Positions 61,039-64,000 of a stretch of 64,000 bases of DNA are shown here, piece by piece (within the stretch, counting starts at the first letter, position 1; each line of letters starts with the position of its first letter). Origin of the DNA: JAEUHM01 sp964538625 (GTDB taxonomy: Bacteria > Verrucomicrobiota > Verrucomicrobiia > Verrucomicrobiales > Verrucomicrobiaceae); assembly GCA_964538625.1 (NCBI GenBank), contig CAZIGH010000006.1:62001-126000 (forward strand), in the 5' to 3' direction. Under the pieces are notes generated by a model, which saw only the letters and a list, made by a program, of their open reading frames with translations, ran no database searches and was not told the DNA's origin. A program made the translations under genes and the position numbers.

Positions 61039-61910
61039 AGTTTCGCATCACCCACCGCACCTCATACCGCTACGCTGAAGCCGTCACCGTCTCCTACCAT
61101 GCCGCACGCATGACACCGCGCACCACCAGCAGCCAGCTGTGCAGCGAGGTCAGCTTCACCATCGACCCCGCCCCCGCAGTCCAGAGCACGCGCACCGATT
61201 ACTTCGGCAACGAGGTCTGCGTCTTCAGCCTTCAGGGACTGCACCGGCACTTGCACGTCACCGCCCGCAGCACGGTCGAAACCGCAGCGAGAGCGGAGCT
61301 CCACCTGGATCTTTCACCCACCTACGGCCAGACCAGAAAACAGTTTCTCGATCCCGTCTCCCCTTCCCTCTGCGAACCCTACCAGTTCGTCTTTGACTCC
61401 CCGCAGGTGAAGTGCCTGCCCGAGTACGCCGAGTATGGCACCCCGAGCTTTCAGGAAAGCACCCCTCTGCTCGCCGGCGTAAGAGATCTGACCAGTCGTC
61501 TGCACAAAGACTTCGTCTTTGACTCCACCGCCACCACTGTGGCCACACCACTCAACGAAGTTTGGGAAAAGCGCCGCGGCGTGTGCCAAGACTTTGCCCA
61601 CCTCGGCATAGCCATTCTGCGCAGTCTAGGCCTGCCTGCTCGCTACGTCAGCGGCTACCTCCGCACCGTGCCGCCACCTGGCAAACCCCGCATGGTCGGA
61701 GCAGATCAGAGCCACGCATGGTACTCCGTCTTTTGTCCCGGGCTGGGCTGGGTGGACTTCGACCCCACCAACGACTGCGTGGTCGGTGAAGACCATCCCG
61801 TCGTCGCAGTAGGGCGTGACTACAGCGACGTCAGCCCCCTCGTCGGCATCCTCACTGGCGGCGGCCAGCACGAGGTCATGGTCGGCGTCGATGTAGAACC
61901 TCTGGGGTAG
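61035..61910 (+). CDS. Transglutaminase-like family protein
   Basis: A 291-residue cytosolic protein of the bacterial transglutaminase-like group with an N-terminal beta domain (~1-150: KFRITHRTSYRYAEAVTVS, as in the BTLCP-type family) and the papain-like core. The triad is visible: C184 in RRGVCQDFAHL, His in DQSHAWYSVFCPGLGW, Asp in VDFDPTNDCVV. Members are usually predicted to be peptidases or cross-linkers rather than true protein transglutaminases. The start overlaps the ATP-grasp stop as ATGA with a strong ribosome site. The pair, ATP-grasp/alpha-E plus transglutaminase, is a recurring bacterial gene set proposed to make and trim an uncharacterised peptide or peptide tag. Confidence 0.93.
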   Translation: MKFRITHRTSYRYAEAVTVSYHAARMTPRTTSSQLCSEVSFTIDPAPAVQSTRTDYFGNEVCVFSLQGLHRHLHVTARSTVETAARAELHLDLSPTYGQTRKQFLDPVSPSLCEPYQFVFDSPQVKCLPEYAEYGTPSFQESTPLLAGVRDLTSRLHKDFVFDSTATTVATPLNEVWEKRRGVCQDFAHLGIAILRSLGLPARYVSGYLRTVPPPGKPRMVGADQSHAWYSVFCPGLGWVDFDPTNDCVVGEDHPVVAVGRDYSDVSPLVGILTGGGQHEVMVGVDVEPLG

Positions 61911-61949
61911 CCCAGCTGGCCGCACTCAGCGCCGCACACCATCGCTCGC

Positions 61950-63233
61950 TCACAAAGGTTTGGTATAGATACGCTCAAACACGGCATCCGGCCCCTCGGC
62001 CACCCTGTTCGGATCCACAATCGTGATTCCGTCTTCGCCAAATCGAGCCGTCACCGTAGCGCCCTTACCCTCGCTCAAATACTTGAAGTTCAAATCCCGC
62101 ACACGAGCCGCCGCGTCCACAATGGCACAAGTGATTCGAGAATCTTCTGCCGTGGGGTAAATCGGGGCCACTTCATCCAGCGAGGCACCATCAAACTTGA
62201 CCGAGCAAATCGCTACCAGACCCACCGTCAGACTGTCCACCCCGTAGCCAATGTAGCCCCTCGTACCATCAGGACGCAGAACTTCTCGCGTAAAGTGGTT
62301 ATTCGCAGTGCGAGAGCCACCGCCGGCGTTCCACCAGCGAAAACCGCGGTTCTGCTGGTCACTCTCCACTTTGCCATCTGCCCCCACAATCTCGTGCCCC
62401 TGGTTCACCGGTGCCTCGAAGTCTGGCGGCGTGATCCAATTGTTGTGGAAGTTGATCGACATACCGTTGTCAAAGTCCACGCGCACCTGCACCGCATCAT
62501 ACGCATTGATGCCATCCCGCACCAGGCGCTTCTTCTGGCCCACTGCCGTCAGTGACACAGGTTTGCTCCGGTAGTAGCTCCAGATCAGATCCGTCCAGTG
62601 CGGCCCCACGTAGCTGAAGGGGTCACTGCTTTCCACCCACTTGAAGGTGCTCGTACTCACCTCCAACGGCTCTTCCAGATACGCCGTTCCATAGAGCGGC
62701 GCACCTATCCGCTTCTGAATGTCATCCCGCACCCGCAGATGATCCGGGTCATAGCGCTTGTGCATGTCCACCGCCACCACGCAGTTCTTTGCACGAGCCC
62801 GCTCGATGATCTCATCCGCCTCATGAATGCTCAGGCACATCGGTTTCTCCGTGAGCACATGCACTCCCGCAGCCAGCGAGTCCAGAATGGGCTGCGTATG
62901 CAAGTGGTCAGGTGTCGCTACCGCCATCACGTCCAAATCCGGAAAGTCCCGCAGAATATCCCTCCACGGTTCCTCTCCAAAATACGCCCTCGGTTCATGG
63001 CCCGTCTGTTCCTTGAAGCTGGCCGCAGCCTTCTGTGCAGACTTCTCGGAACGCGTGGCCACAGCCACGAGATCAAACTTCACCCCTGCAAGCTTGCGCG
63101 CATGCGACTCAAGCCCCACCCGTGCAAGCTGACCAGCTATGCCAAAACGTTGAAGATCTGCGTAAGCTCTTGCGTGGACATCTCCACCGAACATTCCTGC
63201 ACCGACGAGCGCTATTTTGATTTGGTCTGACAT
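61950..63233 (-). CDS. Gfo/Idh/MocA-family NAD(P)-dependent oxidoreductase
   Basis: A 427-residue oxidoreductase. The dinucleotide fold opens IALVGAGMFGGDVHA; TPDHLHTQPILDSLAAGVHVLTEKPMCLS contains the EKP motif with the Lys contacting cofactor and sugar. The C-terminal Rossmann-associated domain carries DMHKRYDPDHLRV (the MxxRY/xxRxxP-like position) and SYVGPHWTDLIWSYY with the catalytic His in GPHWTD. Family members oxidise sugars, inositols or sugar acids; substrate is not assignable. It has no signal peptide (Met-Ser-Asp-Gln). It converges on the transglutaminase gene with a 39-base gap, and its upstream region (63234 onward) is AT-rich for this genome, so it probably has its own promoter. 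Confidence 0.9.
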   Translation of the reverse strand: MSDQIKIALVGAGMFGGDVHARAYADLQRFGIAGQLARVGLESHARKLAGVKFDLVAVATRSEKSAQKAAASFKEQTGHEPRAYFGEEPWRDILRDFPDLDVMAVATPDHLHTQPILDSLAAGVHVLTEKPMCLSIHEADEIIERARAKNCVVAVDMHKRYDPDHLRVRDDIQKRIGAPLYGTAYLEEPLEVSTSTFKWVESSDPFSYVGPHWTDLIWSYYRSKPVSLTAVGQKKRLVRDGINAYDAVQVRVDFDNGMSINFHNNWITPPDFEAPVNQGHEIVGADGKVESDQQNRGFRWWNAGGGSRTANNHFTREVLRPDGTRGYIGYGVDSLTVGLVAICSVKFDGASLDEVAPIYPTAEDSRITCAIVDAAARVRDLNFKYLSEGKGATVTARFGEDGITIVDPNRVAEGPDAVFERIYTKPL

Positions 63234-63363
63234 AGATTGGATAAGAGAAGAACAATCGTGGCGAAACTGGACCTTCCATCAATCAAAGATGCCTCTTGCC
63301 TGCCGAATCCAGTTCGCCGCATAGCCTCAGAATGCAAAATATCGAAAATAAACAAAAATCGAT

Positions 63364-63392
63364 TTGACGATGTTGAAGTTCCCAGTTAACAT
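63364..63392 (+). promoter_or_regulatory. Candidate sigma-70-type promoter
   Basis: TTGACG at 63364-63369, a 17-base spacer, and TAACAT at 63387-63392, in the locally most AT-rich stretch (63320-63390). Initiation would fall near 63399, leading into a structured segment that ends at an intrinsic terminator (63616-63652), with no long gene in between. Confidence 0.45.
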
Positions 63393-63398
63393 CTCGCA

Positions 63399-63652
63399 CG
63401 CTCAACGCACTCGCTCATGAAAACCTCCTCCATTCAAATGACCGCATACGCCGCCCCGGCAGGGTTCGGCTGGTCATTTGCTGCCGGAAGAAGTTTGGGG
63501 CTCGGAATGCCAGTGGTCCGTAATTGGAATCATCGCACATGCCTCACCGAGCCCAAACCCACCGGCGAGCCAGGAGCTTCGTAACAAGTCCACAGAACAA
63601 AGGATTTTCACGCCAGCCCTGCTCGCCAACCCGGAGAGCAGGGCTTTTTTTT
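63399..63652 (+). ncRNA. Candidate structured small RNA (or 55-residue peptide gene)
   Basis: Between the candidate promoter and the terminator lies ~250 bases with a strong nested hairpin: GCCGG (63483-63487) with CCGGC (63562-63566), and GTTTGGGGCTCGG (63493-63505) with its 12-base complement (63547-63558, one bulged G), capped by a ~40-base loop region. A long rod with an internal bubble is reminiscent of 6S-type RNAs, but I see no diagnostic conserved bases and make no family call. The same stretch contains an open frame of 55 codons (63417-63584; Met-Lys-Thr-Ser-Ser..., ending Glu-Pro-Gly-Ala-Ser) with no ribosome binding site; it could be chance. Confidence 0.4.
63616..63652 (+). terminator. 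Strong intrinsic terminator
   Basis: GCCCTGCTC (63616-63624) pairs perfectly with GAGCAGGGC (63636-63644) across an 11-base loop and is followed directly by eight T residues (63645-63652). There is no annotated gene upstream on this strand closer than the ATP-grasp/transglutaminase operon 1.7 kb away, so it must end an unannotated transcript. Confidence 0.88.
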
Positions 63653-64000
63653 CCTCCAGCACTCACTGCCTTCCCTCCCACACACATCTACCTCACAGAA
63701 CGCATCTAACCACCTTACAGGCTGTCCAGGCACCAGAATCCATTTCCAGTCCAGCCTCCAGCCAACAACCATCCACCCTTGCCACGGATTGATGTCATCG
63801 CGGCGCTGCAAGTTGAGCGCCTATCCATAATCCACTATTCCGAAACTCCCTCGCGTTTCCGGAATGAGGGGAGTCCATGCCCGGACGCCGGGATCACCCC
63901 CCATCTCAAACGCTTTCTTAAACCCAAAGGCTTCCCCAGGAGGTGTGCCACAAACACCGAAACATCCGCCGAGCAAATCCAGCGGGTGCGACGCCAGACC
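63653..64000. other. Gene-free end region with inverted repeats
   Basis: No convincing gene. It holds two hairpin-capable sequences: ATTCCGAAAC (63837-63846) with GTTTCCGGAAT (63855-63865, one bulged base), and CCCGG/CCGGG around 63880-63892. On the minus strand a frame is open from the window edge to a stop at 63834-63836 (about 55 codons, Arg/Gly/Ser-rich); it could be the 3' end of a gene outside the window, but composition argues for non-coding DNA. Confidence 0.4.

Noticed and set aside
63417..63584. Calling the 55-codon frame as a definite gene
   Set aside because: No ribosome binding site, and the same bases form strong nested hairpins; RNA is at least as likely.
1..64000. tRNA, rRNA, CRISPR, transposase or integrase genes
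   Set aside because: I looked for typical T-loop and repeat-spacer patterns and transposase motifs by eye and found none; a covariance scan would be needed to exclude them.

Overview
The window looks like an ordinary chromosomal stretch of a GC-rich Gram-negative bacterium, most likely a member of the Verrucomicrobiota (Prosthecobacter/Verrucomicrobium-like). The basis is gene content: three sulfatases, an SHD1-domain protein, an ECF-like sigma factor of the planctomycete/verrucomicrobial type, large secreted proteins built from putative-Ig and choice-of-anchor repeats, and NHL and PQQ-type beta-propellers. This is inference from family content; there is no rRNA here to confirm it. I recognised no tRNA, rRNA, CRISPR array, transposase, integrase or phage gene.

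Layout. 1-6540: the 3' end of an unknown gene, xseB-dxs, a multi-pass membrane protein, and a divergent unknown protein with a charged arginine-rich N-terminus. 6563-14346 (minus): a three-gene operon of OB-fold membrane protein, flotillin/SPFH protein and a 1640-residue DUF3686-type AAA+ ATPase. This is a conserved but functionally unexplained membrane system. 14568-24303: uvrB, then two secreted beta-propeller proteins and a sigma factor on plus, then glpT-like transporter, a sulfatase and a sodium:solute symporter on minus. 24539-29998 (plus): secreted FG-GAP protein, carboxynorspermidine decarboxylase, SHD1 metallopeptidase.

30216-35639 (plus): a tightly packed three-gene signalling operon made of a methyltransferase, a membrane hybrid histidine kinase with two kinase cores, and a receiver plus kinase-like response regulator. 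The gene order and the unusual regulator architecture resemble the PhcB-PhcS-PhcR fatty-acid-ester quorum-sensing system of Ralstonia. The regulator lacks its phospho-acceptor histidine.

35671-41927 (minus): a housekeeping run in transcription order of uracil-DNA glycosylase (lacking most Fe-S cysteines), NdpA-like nucleoid protein, thiE, sucD, hisD and hemW (the last two joined by ATGA). 42035-48206: EF-hand protein with a clear terminator, two translationally coupled sulfatases, a secreted unknown, a DUF1460 amidase, and prephenate dehydratase. 48225-55592 (minus): one giant secreted M6-type metalloprotease with a triplicated domain module. 55721-58107: lipoprotein, moaA-moaC, a small unknown. 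58435-61910: circularly permuted ATP-grasp/alpha-E protein coupled to a transglutaminase. 61950-63233: Gfo/Idh/MocA oxidoreductase. 63234-64000 has no annotated gene, but it holds a promoter-like sequence, a highly structured segment and a textbook intrinsic terminator, which together suggest an unannotated small RNA or tiny peptide gene.
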